A stretch of 64,000 bases of DNA. Source: Iris pallida (lineage: Eukaryota; Streptophyta; Magnoliopsida; Asparagales; Iridaceae). Under the pieces are notes generated by a model. That model was given only the letters and a program-made list of their open reading frames with translations, was not told where the DNA came from and did no database searches. Shown piece after piece: positions 10,690 through 23,037 of the stretch (the first letter of the stretch is position 1; every line of letters starts with the position of its first letter). The position numbers and the translations under genes were made by a program. Where the stretch lies: contig JANAVB010009599.1 in the NCBI GenBank assembly GCA_029216955.1, forward strand, positions 4,442,572-4,506,571, in the 5' to 3' direction.

Positions 10690-13600
10690 TTCTCAGCATA
10701 TGAAGAAGAATGTGCAAATCTCACTTGCCAAGACTCGGATCGGTGATTGATTCTGGTGCCTCATACCATGCTACTCCTCAGAAGGACTATTTCATTTTGC
10801 TTCGTGAAGGTAACCTTGGAACGGTAAAAATGGGTAATAAAAACTCTTTTCAAATTCTTGGCATTGGAAATATTTGTGTTACCACTAACCTTCGAACAAA
10901 GATGTTGCTAAAAGATGTTAGATTTATTCCCGATCTTCGTCTCAATCTTCTCTCCACCGGCAAGCTTGATGAATAAGGATTCACAAGTAGCTTTGGTAAA
11001 CGATGTTGGAAGCTTACCAAAGGATCACTTGTACTGGCGAGAGGAAAGAAGTATTGCACTCTCTACAATACTCAGTTACACTTGGAGAATGATGAACTTT
11101 GAATAGTAGAAGGTACCTCTATGGATTTGTGGCACAAGCAGTTTGGCCATATGAGCGAGAAAGGGCTACAAAATCTTGCAAGACGACAACTACTTTCATC
11201 CATGCAAGGTATATCTTTATCCCACTGTGATCATTGCTTGATTGGGAAACAACACTGGGTAGCTTTTGTTAAAATTATAACAAAAAAGAAAGCAAGATCC
11301 GCGCTAAACCTTGCCTCTCTCTCTAGCCCTTCCTTCGGTCGCCTCACTGCGTTAGCCTCACTTCGATTATTCAGTACTCGCCTCTTTTCATATCAAGCAG
11401 GTAATAAAGAATCCCGCAGAGCAGTCTTAGTGGGAAAGCCATATTTTTCAAGCATAGTCTAAAATGGAAACAACATATTGGACTTAGTCTATTCGGATGT
11501 ATACAACCCATAAATAAAGCCTTCAATGGTGCCTCCTACTTTGTGACCTTCATAGATGATGCATCTAGAAAGGTGTGGGTTTATGTTCTAAAAGCCAAAG
11601 GTCAAGTCTTTGAAGTTTTTAAAGATTTTTATACCAAAGTTGAAAGAGAAACTGGGAAGTTCTTGAAGTGTATTCACACGAATAATGGTGGTGAGTATAC
11701 TTCAAGGATGTTTGAAGATTATTGTTCTAAATATGGCATTAGACACCAAAAGTTTGTCCCCCACACAATACAATGGGGTTGTAGAAAGAATGAACCGCAC
11801 AAATGTAGAAATGATAAGGAGTATGTTATCCTTTGCTAAATTACCAAAAATATTTTGGGAAGAAGCAGTGCGAACTGTCTGCTACTTGATAAACTTGTCC
11901 CCCTCAGTTCCTTTAGATGGAGATATTCCTGAAAGGTTTGGAGTAAAAATGATATTTCCTATTCCCACTTGCGGTGTTTTGGTGCAAGGCATTTGTGTAT
12001 GTACCTAAGAAGAAAAGAACAAAACTTGATGATAAAGTCATTCCATGCATCTTCTTGGGATATTGAAATGATGAATTTGGATATAGGTTGTAGGTTGTGG
12101 GATCCTAAAAATAAGAAAATTGTAAGGAGCAGGGATGTTGTATTTTGTGAAGATAAAACACTTGCCGATTTTGAAAAAGAAGAGGAGCCACAAAATATTC
12201 ACATCGTCCCAGATCCAATTTCGACACCTGTTGTTCCTTCTCCTATGCTAGATAGTAATGATTTTCAAGATGTACAGGAAGAAGAAAAAATTTCAGGTTC
12301 CCCAGGTTTTGAGAAGGGAGCATGAATATGCAGAGTCACTACATATGGATCAGCCACAAACACCTCAGTTGAGATGGTCGGAGAGAGATCGACAACCCTC
12401 AACTAGATATCCTGCTTTAGAGTAAACTATGGTGACAGATGCAGGTGAACCAAATTTTTTTTATAAAGCACAAGTTTATGAAGATCGTGCCAAGTGGAAG
12501 AAAGCTATGCAAGAGGAGATAGATCATTTGCATAAGAACCACACTTATGATCTGGTGGAGCTACGTAAGAATAGAAAAGCCTTGAAGAACAGATGTGTGT
12601 TCAAAATCAAGAATGAAGGAAATGGCCAAGTCCAATCCGAAGCTCGCCTCGTGCTGAAAGGCTTCAGTCAGAAGCAAGGTATTGATTATGAAGAAATATT
12701 TTCTCCAGTTGTGAAGATGTCTTCTATTCAGATTATTCTTGGTCTTGTTGCTTCTCAAGATCTTGAAGTTGAGCAGTTAGATGTGAAGACAATATTCCTC
12801 CAAGGTGACTTGGTGGAGGAAATCTATATGGAGCAACCAGAGGGTTTCAAGGTAAAAGGCAAAGAACACATGGATTGCAAATTAAAGAAGAGCTTATACA
12901 GGCTCAAGCAGGCAATGCGACAGTAGTATAAAATGATTGATTCTTTTATGCTTGACCATGGGTACAAAAGAACACCTGCAGACCACTGTGTTTATGTCCA
13001 GAAGTTCTCTGATGATGATTTTATTATTCTCTCTTTATATGTGATGATATGCTTGTTGTTGGAAAAAATATATCTAAGATTGACAGGTTGAAGAAGGAAT
13101 TAAGTCCTTTGACATGAAAGACTTAGGAGCTGCATAACATATACTGGGGATGAAGATTTCTCGAGACAGAAATGCGAGAAAGTTGTTGCTATCACAAGAT
13201 AGATACATTGAACGTGTTCTGGAGAAGTTCAATATGTTAAACTCTAAGCCAGTCAACACAAAGCCAGTCAACACAACGTTAGCAGCTTATTTTAAGCTAA
13301 GTACACAACAAAGTCCTTCAAATAAGAAGGAAAAGGAGGATATGAAGAACATTCCATTTGCCTCGGCCGTTGGAAGCTTGATATGCTCTATGATTTATAC
13401 AAGATTCGACATAGCACATGCAGTTGGAGTGATAAGTCGCTTTCTTGCAAATCCGGGTAAAGAACATTGGGAAGTAGTAAAGTGGATCCTAAGATATCTT
13501 AAGAGGAATCTCCAAATATTCTTTATATTTTGGAGATGGCAAACCTATCTTGGAAGATTATACTGATTCTGATATGGCAGGTGACTTGGACAAAAAGAAG

Positions 13601-13960
13601 TCCACATTGGGATACTTATTTACCTTTGCAGGGGGAGCCGTATCATGGCAATCAAAGCTGCAAAAATGTATTGCTCTATCCACCACAGAAACTAAATATA
13701 TCGTTGCTACAGAAGCTAGCAATGAGCTCTTGTGGTTCTAAAGAAGTTATCTCTGAAGCAAGAGAAGTACACTGTATATTGTGACAGTCAAAGCGTCATT
13801 GACTTAAGTAAAAATGCTACATATCACTCAAGGACAAAGCACATCGACGTACACCATCACTGCATTCGAGATGCTTTAGAGAATTGTCTTATGCAGATTA
13901 AGAAGATTGATACAAGCAAAATCCGTCTGATATGATGACGAAGCCTCTACCAAAGAGAAG
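10690..13960 (+). pseudogene. Element B pol remnant
   Basis: Decayed copia pol. Visible in order: protease VIDSGASYHATP (about 10742); GAG-pre-integrase WHKQFGHMSEKGLQ (about 11128); an unrelated insert of about 190 bp (about 11275-11460); integrase FVTFIDDASRKVWVYVLK (about 11540) and its C-terminal part to 11900; RT from 12429 with QLDVKTIFLQGDL; RNase H from about 13550 (ALSTTETKYIVATEAS). The stretch that should encode YVDD near 13040 has a one-base deletion that turns it into stops, so the catalytic centre is destroyed. Confidence 0.9.
11275..11460. repeat. Foreign insert in element B integrase, possibly organellar
   Basis: The sequence between the zinc-binding and catalytic parts of the B integrase does not fit copia coding sequence. 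It is richer in C and G, with phrases like ccttccttcggtcgcctcac, in the style of plant mitochondrial intergenic DNA. Origin is a pattern-based guess. An intact element would run directly from one domain to the next here. Confidence 0.4.
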
Positions 13961-14035
13961 CATGACTTCTGCCGAAGAATGGCAGGTATGAGTACTGTTT
14001 GAAAACTTTCTTCTCAAAAGGATAGAGGGGGAGAT

Positions 14036-14574
14036 TGATGGAAATGGGGTCCATCCCCATGATGACTGCATGCATACAACATTGTTGCATTACATTTCTC
14101 CATGCAACGAACCTTAGAGGAGGAACGAACCTTGGAGAAAAAGGAACGAACCTTGGAAGGAAGAATGAACCTTGGGAGATGGAAGGACTACCTTTTGGTC
14201 TTCTCCATGCAATGAATGTGATGTACCCAAGGAGCATATCCTCCCTATAAATATGAGGGATATGGTCAAGGTTGAGAACAAGAAGAACAACACAACCACA
14301 CACAACTTATAATCCTCACCCTTGTAATCCACTTCAAGTGAGTTTGTGAGAGAAAGTGATCCTCAAGTTGTACCAACTTGAAAGAAGACCCTTTGTAATC
14401 TTTTATTTGATTATAGTGAAAAACGCGAACAAGGGGAGGGCAAAGGACGTAGGCTCAAATTGAGCTGAACCTCGGTAAATCTTTTGTGTGTGTGCAATCT
14501 TATTTTCCCTCCTCTTCCATGTTTAGTTTATTCTTAATCATAAAGACGGAAAATGTCTTGTTTTTTTTCCAACA
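14036..14574 (+). repeat. Element B 3' LTR
   Basis: 539 bp, TGATGGAAATGG to CCAACA, preceded by a purine-rich tract. TATA box tataaata at 14246-14253. Near the left end (14107-14175) it has short repeats of the unit gaacgaaccttgg. Confidence 0.92.
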
Positions 14575-15020
14575 GATCTCTCTTTGTAATGGAGGAAACA
14601 GTTGGGGATGGAGGCCGATGTGGATATAGATTTTTCCTGCTAGGCAACTGAGAGAAGGTATCAATGTTGTGTTCAGTGCTTCTCAGAGAAGCAGATGAGA
14701 TATAATGTGTAGGAACTGATGCAGCAATATTCCCTATGTAGTTGTAGCCAGTGAACAATGTCTGTGACTGAATAGTAGATCAGCACTGATTGCGCCATGG
14801 GTGGCAGAGGCGGCATGTGTGTAGTACTCAGAGGGTAAGCACCGAGTCCAATAGGAACTCCTATCAGGGCCATCGTCCAAGGAAGTTCAGAAAAAGTGAA
14901 GGTGCCATTGGTTGGGGAACAAACAGATTGAGGTACTGAAGTTGACTGGATTAGTAAATAGGATTTGTTGTGAGCAGTTGCATCACATAATTCTGCATAT
15001 GGAGATCAATAACTAAACAT
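14575..15020 (-). pseudogene. Possible decayed coding fragment, unidentified
   Basis: On the minus strand, short frames with proline- and methionine-rich text (for example STTHMPPLPPMAQS near 14800) give a weak impression of an old exon, but frames change and no family is recognised. It may equally be non-coding. It directly abuts the right end of element B. Confidence 0.2.
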
Positions 15021-16035
15021 GGAGTTGACGGAATCAGCTGCCCTTAATTTGGGATGCCCCTGCTAAAGTTAGACTAGGGTAAACTGTCAATGTTGTAATG
15101 TCCATTGTATTATGTACATTTTGTACCTGGGAGGCTGATGTCATTACTCCCATTCCTAAGTTCGCTATATTAATACTTTGTGAGACGCCGTTGAAATCAT
15201 CGACCATGTTAAAGTTTGGGTGCTCAACAGTGCTCGTCGCATCTCACTCTATGATTGTGAAGCTTGAGCTTTAGATCAAAGATTATAACTCGCAAAAAAA
15301 AAAAAATCTACCGATGAGGTGTAGCAAGTGATTCCCACATACGGCGTCAGTCTATTTCAAGAATAAGACTGACTCCTTGATGGGTTGGGATTCAACTCCT
15401 GGATCTGCTGCAGGTTGAAAACAATGTACTTCATTGGCTTGGACAAGCCATTGTAAACCCCTTGTGCCACATGCACAAAGGAATCACACTGAGGTGTGCG
15501 ATCCTCGGTGGAAACCCCTCCGACGATCAAGTCAGAAAGTGGAAGCCAATAGACTAAAAGTAAGAGATTAGTTTAAAGACAAGAGTGCATACATCAATTG
15601 CCCTCTGGGGTTATTTATAGGCGTACAGGAAGGATATGTCTTAGCCCAATGATCTAACTATATTTTTTATTGTGGTTAATGGATTAAGCTTAACTTTATG
15701 ATATCACTAATAATCATACTATCACTACAATGTAGCACTTAAACTTAGCATAGTCCAAATGTGCATTAATCGTATAACACTTGCTACTATCTATATTGCT
15801 TTGTTCGCCTAACATATATCCAGATTTCACAATATGGATATCTTTGGACAACTGCCGTCAAGGAAAAAAACCATCACAATACAAAGGAAGAAGCCAAGCA
15901 ATGCCATCATCATTTCAAGACTCTGAAAAAGACTGCACCTGCTATAGTCTATCTAGAGTCTGTAATGAGTCTTAAGAATAATTGTAAACACAAGAAATGT
16001 ATGGCAAAATTAAAAGATAGGGTAGAAAATAACCC
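15021..16035. other. Unassigned AT-rich DNA
   Basis: No gene recognised. Around 15500-15620 there is text resembling the U3/R part of an old LTR in minus orientation (a tccgacgatcaagtcag stretch followed by ttatttatagg), but no paired repeat was found. Confidence 0.5.
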
Positions 16036-16710
16036 ATGATCACTTTTGGACAGTGACTCAGAATTTTCGACGGAACATCGACGGATGATTCAATAGTTCA
16101 CAAAATTTTTTTTGCGGTCCATTCGGAACTTCCTTCGGAATACCGCGAAATGCCGATGGATTTTTCGAGTTGTGACCGTGAGAAATCCAAGTTAAATTAT
16201 GTCCATCAGTAATCCCAACGGCTCTATTTGTAGTCGTTGCACTATGTAGGCGGAAGATCAAACGATATTCTGCGAAATACCGACGGATGTTTCCGACTGC
16301 TGACTGAAAGTTGCATTATTGCTCTTTCTCTTGCTTTGGTTTATAAATAGTCTTGAACCTCTTCATTCAAGGTTAAATGCTGAGCCTAAATTTCCTATCT
16401 ACCAACGGCCACCCACAACCAACTCTACCAAATCTTTCATTTGCCTACCCACAAATTATGTTAGAGTGTTCTTGAGTTGTAAAAGTGAGATCTTCATATT
16501 TATTGTCAGTAGATCAAAACCATCTTGTAAAAGGTTGAAGTGTACAAGCCTTCGGATCAAAGCTTGTGTGAAGTCGTATAGCCTTCGGATCAAAGTTCTT
16601 GTGTAAGAAGTCGGCAAGCCTTCGGGTCAAAATTCGTGTAGTAACTATTTTGACAATAGTGGATTAAAGCTAGACATAAGAGAGTTCCGGGACTGGAGTG
16701 CCTCACGGAG
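16036..16710 (+). repeat. SIRE-like copia LTR (E), left part
   Basis: Repeated cgacgga motifs (16075-16290), a TATA-like tataaatag at 16341-16349, and a direct junction with the continuation at 23505-23637 across element C. The far end (ttcacccccctctagggtgctttca) matches what is typical for the 3' end of SIRE/Maximus-type LTRs. The start is approximate. No primer site follows it at 23638, so it may be a solo LTR or a truncated element. Confidence 0.6.
16548..16642 (+). repeat. Imperfect tandem repeat in LTR E
   Basis: Three copies of a 33-37 bp unit beginning gccttcggatcaaa at 16548, 16581 and 16618 (the third is gccttcgggtcaaa and shorter). Confidence 0.85.
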
Positions 16711-16715
16711 GATAC

Positions 16716-16834
16716 TGTAGAGAATAATTGTTATATTTTTATTGATTGGCTACTCCACTACTTATAGGGAGTCTAGCTCCTCTTCATACTACATTTTTCC
16801 AATGTGGGACTAAATCCCTTATTAGTTCTCAACA
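16716..16834 (-). repeat. Element C 3' LTR
   Basis: 119 bp, tgtag to caaca on the plus strand. The adjoining ctccccctcaagatggg, read on the minus strand, is the purine-rich plus-strand primer. Confidence 0.95.
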
Positions 16835-16841
16835 CTCCCCC

Positions 16842-18540
16842 TCAAGATGGGCGATAGATATTAATCATTCCCATCTTGTTACATAGCTTCGACAGACTTA
16901 ATGAACTAAGATCCTTAGTCAAACAGTCTGCCACTTGTTCTTCTGAGCGAACATGATCAATCTTCAATATCCCTTGTTCCAGCTTCTCTTTGATGAAGAA
17001 TCGATCGATCTCGATGTGCTTCATTCTGTCGTGCTGAACTGAATTGTTAGCTATACTTATTGCAGCTTGAATATCGCTCAGAAGACGTAACGGTGCTCCC
17101 TTGTCCAGCTTCAACTCTGTCAGCAACGTTTTCACCCACAGCAATTCCGACACTCCTAAGGCCATTGCTCTGTATTCTGCTTCAGCTGTAGATCATGCTA
17201 CCACTGACTGTTTCTTGCTTCTCCATGAGACCAAGTTTCCTCCTACAAAGACACAATATCTTGTGGTAGACCTTCTATCGTCTATGCAGCTCGCCCAGTC
17301 TGCATCGTAGTATCCCTCAATTTCTATACATTCATTCTTCTTGAACCATAGTCCTTTCCCCGGCGTCCCTTTCAGATATCTCAAGATCTGAAACACTGCA
17401 TCCATATGACCCGTTCTTGGATCATGCATGTAGCGACTTACTACACTCGCCGCAAATGAGATATCAGGGCGAGTGTGCCCCAGATAAATCAATCTCCCTA
17501 TAAGTCGTTGATATCTTTCACGATCAACTGGCTCTCCTGTTTCTGCTCCCAACTTGCACTTCTGGTCAATTGGAGTGACTGCTGCTTTGCATTCCAGCAT
17601 CCCTGTCTCCTTCAGCAGATCTAGTGTGTATTTTCTCTGTGAGAGAACAATTCTTTGTTCGCCTTCACACACCTCGATACCTAGAAAGTACCTCATCGCT
17701 CCTAAATCCTTCACTTCAAACTCCTTCGCGAGTTTTGACTTCAGCTTAGCGATCTCGGTTTCATCATTACCTGTGATTACTATATCATCCACGTATACAG
17801 CAAGTATAGTGATGTGGCCTCTTGCATGCTGAAGAAAGACCATATGATCTGCATTTGCTTGATGGTATCACATGCCTGTAACAGCCTTTCTGAATCTGTC
17901 AAACCAGGCTCGAGGAGATTGCTTGAGCCCATATAGCGATTTCTTTAGTTTGCACACTTTTCCATGCAACGTCCCTCCGTCTGATTCTGTAGTGTAGCAC
18001 CCTGGCGGGAGTTCCATGTACACTTCTTCTTGTAGGTTCCCATGGAGAAAGGCATTCTTCACATCTAATTGGTATAGCTTCCACCCATAGTTTGCTGCAA
18101 TGGAGGCCAGAGTTCTTACGGTGCTCATTTTCGCTACTGAAGCAAACGTCTCATCATAGTCGATGCCATATGATTGTGTGTATCCCTTTGCAACCAACCT
18201 CGCCTTGTATCGTTCCACCTTTCCTTCTGACGTCTCCTTTACTGTGTACACCCATTTGCATCCCACAGTTTTCTTTCCTTTGGGTAATGGAACCAGCTCC
18301 CACCCCAAGTTCTTCCATCATTGCAGCTTTCCACCTTGGATCTTTCTTTGCTTTCTGCCAACTTTTGGGCAACGAAGTAGAGTCTAATGATGCAATGAAG
18401 GCTCGATAATTCGAAGAAATGTTAGAATAAGACAGGTAGTTGGCAATATCATGTTCATAATCATCAAAATGACTAGGAGTCTTACCTGCATTGATGCGAG
18501 AAAATCTCCTTAAGGGAGCAATAGGTGGTGGAGAGATCAT
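16842..18540 (-). pseudogene. Element C RT and RNase H remnant
   Basis: Copia reverse transcriptase with [42 protein letters not shown] and the catalytic pair in LAVYVDDIVITGND (about 17790). RNase H follows with STAEAEYRAMALGVSELLW (about 17180). Frames break between 18154 and 18310 and near 17868, and a stop falls just before the RNase H motif (about 17191). The C-terminal end LTKDLSSL to NIYRPS lies next to the LTR. The catalytic residues look intact although the frame is not. Confidence 0.92.
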
Positions 18541-19865
18541 ACCATCAGAGTCAGAGAGATCCGCATCAGAATCAGATTGATTCTGTGCGGGGCAACATCT
18601 TCAAGAGTTGGAGCAGGAGTAGACGAGGGACTTGGTACAGTAGGCACAGGGCACGGTACAGGCACAGTACTGGACTTCTGCTGTCTTCTTTTGTATACTT
18701 GGAGCTCCTTTTCCATTGTCTGCTGCTCCCCCTGTTTAACATATGTATCTTCTTCATCTTCTGTATCGGAGTCACTGCTTTCTCCCCCTTTCGTCCAGTT
18801 TTTCACGACCGGGCATGGGACCGATCCGACTACCACAGATGGACTTATTTTCTCCCCCTCACATCTAACATCCTCTGTGTTAGGTGTGTCATCAAACGGA
18901 ACCGTCATCCGAAGCATAATATGGTTCCAGTTTTCTGAATGTAACGTCCATGCTTACAAACATCTTCCGCTCAACCGGGCTCCAATATGCGTATCCCTTC
19001 TGAGTTGCCGTGTATCCGACAAAGACACATTTAACCGCTCTAGGATCCAGTTTGCCAATGCCTGGCCTATTATCTTGGACAAAACATACACACCCAAATA
19101 CTTTCGGTGGAACAGTGTACGTGGTTGCACCAGTAAGCATCTCCAATGGTGTCTTCCAGTCCAATACCTGAGATGGCATTCTGTTGATGAGATAAGAGGC
19201 CGTTAACACCGCCTGCCCCATAAGTGTTTCGGGACATTCATAGCCAGCATCATCGTCCGTGCGACCTCCAGCAGATGTCTGTTCTTCCGTTCGGCCACAC
19301 CATTTTGTGCCGGTGTGTAGGCACATGAAGTTTGGTGTAGTATTCCATGAGTGGATAAATACTCAGCAACCTGCTTATTTGTATACTCTGTCCCATTGTC
19401 AGACCGTAAGCACTTAATTTTAGTGCCATATTGTGTTTCAACCCGACGATGAAAGTCGCGAAACGCCTCAAAGACGTCATTTTTATTCTTCATAAGGTAG
19501 ACCCATGTCACGCGAGTATGACAATCAATAAAAGTGACGAACCATCGAAAACCGTTAATACCGGTTGTAGGACAAGGGCCCCATACGTCCGAATGTATCA
19601 TATCAAATGCAACTGAACTTCGATGTCCTGAACTCACATACGTGCTTCTGGTATGTTTATCCAACTCACATGCATTACAAAATAATTTCTCTTTATTAGC
19701 CCTTTGGTATAAGGACGGATACATTCGACTAATAATTTTAAAAGAAGAATGACCGACACGCTGGTGGTGGAGTAGCAATTCATCTTCTACACTGCGCCGT
19801 GAATCTTCAGGTGGTGTGTCTGTTACCAGAGATGCCAATGCGTTGTCCAGTCCAGTCCTGTCCAA
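18537..19865 (-). pseudogene. Element C integrase remnant
   Basis: GAG-pre-integrase HHQRVGHSSF and the paired cysteines CNACELDKHT near 19680-19790, then the core WFVTFIDCHTRVTWVYL, RSDNGTEY and NGVAERKN near 19270-19560, consistent with a D,D-35-E integrase. A frame change near 19210 and another in a four-C run near 18590 break it. A long linker rich in Ser and Asp leads toward RT. Confidence 0.9.
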
Positions 19866-19922
19866 GTAGCACAGCCCTTTATTCCATGTGCCAGTCCCTA
19901 GTCGTCGTCCTGTCCCCTTCTC

Positions 19923-20515
19923 CTAAAAAGTTACCGTAGGAATGTCAAAGGAAACTGTACAGTTAAGATCAAGAATAATGGCACTAATAGAAAGAATATT
20001 GACAGGAAAAGACGGTACATGTAACACATTGGTGAGAGTGAGAGAAGGGGTGCATGCGACAGTGCCTTTACCCATGACAGGGCTGGAGTTACCATCAGCA
20101 GTCTGAATGCTCTCCGGCGTCGGTAGGTGAGTATAGTCCTGGAACTCACCGCGGGACCCCGTAACATGGCGAGATGTCCCAGAGTCCATAATCCAACCTG
20201 CTTGGTGGACAGCTGCCGCAAGAGCACGCGCAGGAAAACCTGTGCTGGTCTGGGCAAAGCAAGTGATATAATCCCCCGAGGAAGATGACGTCCCATGACT
20301 GCCGTCCGAACCCAGCTTCGTGCTGCGTAACCTCTCGAGGAACTCCTTCTCAAGAGGGGTTAACTCAGCCAGGTGATATTCGCCCCCTTCTTCCGCCAGA
20401 TTTGCTTTGTGGCAGCCAGAATAATTTTTCCTTCTTCCAGTATAACCGCCTCTACCACCTCGACGTCCTCCGCGGCCCCGTCCACGATCACTCGACAGGG
20501 GTTTTGGACAAAATC
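19923..20515 (-). pseudogene. Element C gag C-terminus and protease
   Basis: Continues from the nucleocapsid knuckle CHNCGDSGHYIRFC (about 20510-20550) through an Arg-Gly-rich stretch to the protease motif WIMDSGTSRHVTG near 20165-20200. Gag and protease are in one frame here, whereas element D has a stop at the equivalent join. Confidence 0.88.
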
Positions 20516-20569
20516 TGATGTAATGCCCTGAGTCACCACAGTTGTGGCAAACACCGGCCACAGAGGGAG
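20516..20569 (-). repeat. 54-bp direct repeat, left copy
   Basis: Identical to 21862-21915. It covers the CCHC zinc-knuckle codons of gag on the minus strand. Far longer than a retrotransposon target duplication. Confidence 0.95.
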
Positions 20570-21861
20570 CCGACGTTACCCAAGTTCAAGGAAGCCGACG
20601 TTGCTCGAGTTGATTCACTCGGATGTCTGCGGTCCTAAAGGTAAAATCTATTTGTGGTGCTTCTTACTTTGTAACTTTTATTGATGATTGTTCCAGGAAG
20701 GTTTGGGTCTATGTCTTAAAGACCAAGGATCAGGTGCTGTCCACTTTCAAAGTGTTTCAGGCCTCTATTGAAAAAAATACGGGCAAGAAGTTGTGTGTTC
20801 GGTCCGACAACGACGGCAAATACATTGGTCCCTTTGATGCTTATTGAGAGAGCAAGGGATACGATACCAGAAGACTCCGCCCAAGACACCTCAGCTCAAT
20901 GGTGTAGCGGAGCGCATGAACATGACACTGATGGAGAGGGTGCGGTGTTTGCTGTCAGAAGCAAATTTGCCAGGCAGTTATTGGGGTGAGGCTCTTCTCA
21001 CAGCTGCTTATGTTATTAATTTATCTCCTAGTGCTCCTTTGCAGGGTGATGTGCCTAACAAAGTATGGTATGGCAAAGAACCGTCATACAATCACCTGCG
21101 AGTGTTTGGTTGTAAGGCCTTCGTGCATGTACTGAAGGACGAGAGGTCCAAACTTGAGCCGAAGACGAGGCGGTGTGTTTTTGTCGGCTACGATCGGGAT
21201 GAGTTTGGCTATAAACTCTACGACCCAGTAGAAAGAAAGCTCTACAGAAGCAAGGACGTGGTATTCGTCGAGGATCAGACCATGACCAACACTCAGGATT
21301 CCGAGATGCCTTCTGAGGCTGAGGAATTTTCTGAGTTAGAGTCATTTCGCTTCGAGCAATTTCCAGAGGACATCGCAGAGAATCCAGTTATGGGGAGCCA
21401 GTACATGGAGTTGCTCCCAACCTTGATCATCAGCCTGCTGATGGTGGTCAGGGTGTCCCGCATGAGGATGAGCATGCCGAGGAGACAGTTCTTGAAAGGG
21501 AGGAGGCTGTTGGTATACAGCCAGCACCAGTGGCTCCATTGAGAAGGAGCGACAGAGAGCGTCGACCATCTACGAGATACTCACCGGGTGAGTATGTGCT
21601 ACTGACTGACGGAGGAGAGCCCGAAAGTTTTGCAGAGGCTATGGAAGACGAACGCAGGCAGGAGTGGATGTAGGCTATACAGGAGGAGATGGGTTTCTTA
21701 CACGCCAATTCTACTTACGAGCTGGTACGGTTGCCAAAGGACAAGAAGGATTTGAAGAATTGATGGGTGTTCAGAGTGAAGCAGACGGATGATGCTACTC
21801 GCCCTCGATACAAAGCGAGGCTGGTAGTTAAAGGCTACAGCCAACGGAAAGGCGTGGATTA
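20570..21861 (+). mobile_element. Inserted fragment of an A-type copia element
   Basis: About 1.29 kb, in opposite orientation to its host C, closely matching the minus strand of element A from about 7169 down to 5883 (integrase, linker and the start of RT). It has no LTRs or primer site. The left junction has a short scrambled piece: gccgacgtt appears twice within 30 bp. The right junction lies at a shared tgatg. It carries the same frameshift (20844-20848), TAG (21671-21673) and TGA (21761-21763) as A. Together with the 54-bp flanking duplication this looks like repair-associated filler, not a standard transposition. Confidence 0.9.
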
Positions 21862-21915
21862 TGATGTAATGCCCTGAGTCACCACAGTTGTGGCAAACAC
21901 CGGCCACAGAGGGAG
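21862..21915 (-). repeat. 54-bp direct repeat, right copy
   Basis: Second copy of 20516-20569, with no mismatch. It marks the site where the interrupted gag of C resumes. Confidence 0.95.
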
Positions 21916-22750
21916 GCTGATTGAAGGCGGCAAGGACAGACTTGTCAACAACGGCTTGCTCTCCCTAGAAAGATCCCTTGTTGGACATCAATTTCAATCG
22001 AGCCTCTTCTTGTGCCATGGCAACTATGGCTTCTTACAAGGTTGGAAGCATGGACTGTGCTAGGAGTACATTCCTTCTATGCTCAAACGCAGGGTTAAGA
22101 TCCTTCAAGAACTTCATCATCCGTTGTCGCGAAATATAATCCAAGAACTTTTGGAAATGTTTCGCAAATGCTGGTTCGACTTGTGCATCTTCCATTCCAA
22201 GAGGATCATAGTGATCCAGATCAGACCAGTATTTCTTCAACAGTGCGGCGTACTCAGAGATGGTACGGTCGTCCTGGGCCATCCTATCAAATTCATCCTG
22301 CAGTTGGAAGACCCGCATAGGATTGCCGGAGCCTGAGTACATATCCTTCAAAGTCCGCCATATATCAGCAACAGCCACCATTGCCTCTACATTGTCCGAC
22401 ACCTGGTCGGTCAAGGAGGCTGTCAACCATCCAGCCACAACATTGTTGACAATTTTCCAAATAGCAAACTCCTTTGAGGAGGGATCATCTGGCGCCTTGG
22501 TTTGGCCATTGACGTAGCCAACCAAGCCTCATCCCTTGAGCGTCCGCAGTGCCTGTCGTGACCATTTCAAGTAGTTGGACGTGCCTTCCAACTTCGTCTC
22601 TAGCTTGTCCAGCTTCCCCATTTTGTAGGGTGACGGATCCACATCAGTATGGATCACACGTGGGGTTGCCTCGGTTAATCTTTTTGATAAAATATCATCA
22701 ACCAAGGCCTTCATCTCTTCTGCGGTCAGTTTACCACTGATCGAATCCAT
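21916..22750 (-). pseudogene. Element C gag N-terminal part
   Basis: Starts at the ATG whose first base is 22750 (MDSISGKLTAEEMKALVDDI) and aligns along its length with the intact D gag. Stops occur near 22529 and 22033. Trinucleotide-rich leader DNA (22755-22820, GAC/GAA repeats on the minus strand) precedes it. Confidence 0.9.
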
Positions 22751-23037
22751 GGCGTCTTCAACTGTGATTCGTCGTCGTCGGCTTCGTCGTCGTCGTCTTC
22801 GTCGGCTTCGTCGTCTTTATGTAAAGTCTCCAACAGAGACCTTACGAATGCGCTGCTAACGTGGCCAACACTGGCGCACGCATGTAGATCCTAATTTGCA
22901 GATCGAGAACGGAATACAAATAAAGCATTTGTAGTTCCGGAGGACGTAATCTAGGAACAGAAGTTGCAAATAAAGTATTTGACAGCCATCCGTCTTCGAA
23001 TAATCGTCCACATAATTGCGCTCGCAAATTAGAGTTT

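Larger units (their letters stand above)
9440..14574 (+). mobile_element. Ty1/copia retrotransposon B, disrupted by A
   Basis: A plus-strand copia element. The retained part of its 5' LTR (9440-9834) is followed by a primer site at 9836, gag, pol, a purine tract (gatagagggggagat near 14021-14035) and the 3' LTR at 14036-14574. Element A separates the 5' LTR from its upstream end. I could not recognise the first 160 bp or so of the 5' LTR upstream of 3808, so the left boundary and target duplication are unknown; gatct at 14575-14579 would be the right-hand duplication. All frames are broken. Confidence 0.9.

Noticed and set aside
16541..16642. CRISPR-like array of three spaced repeats
   Set aside because: Repeats and intervening sequence are both alike, so it is a simple tandem repeat in an LTR of a plant element.
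20570..21861. Independent full retrotransposon nested in C
   Set aside because: No LTR, primer site, purine tract or 5-bp duplication at its ends.
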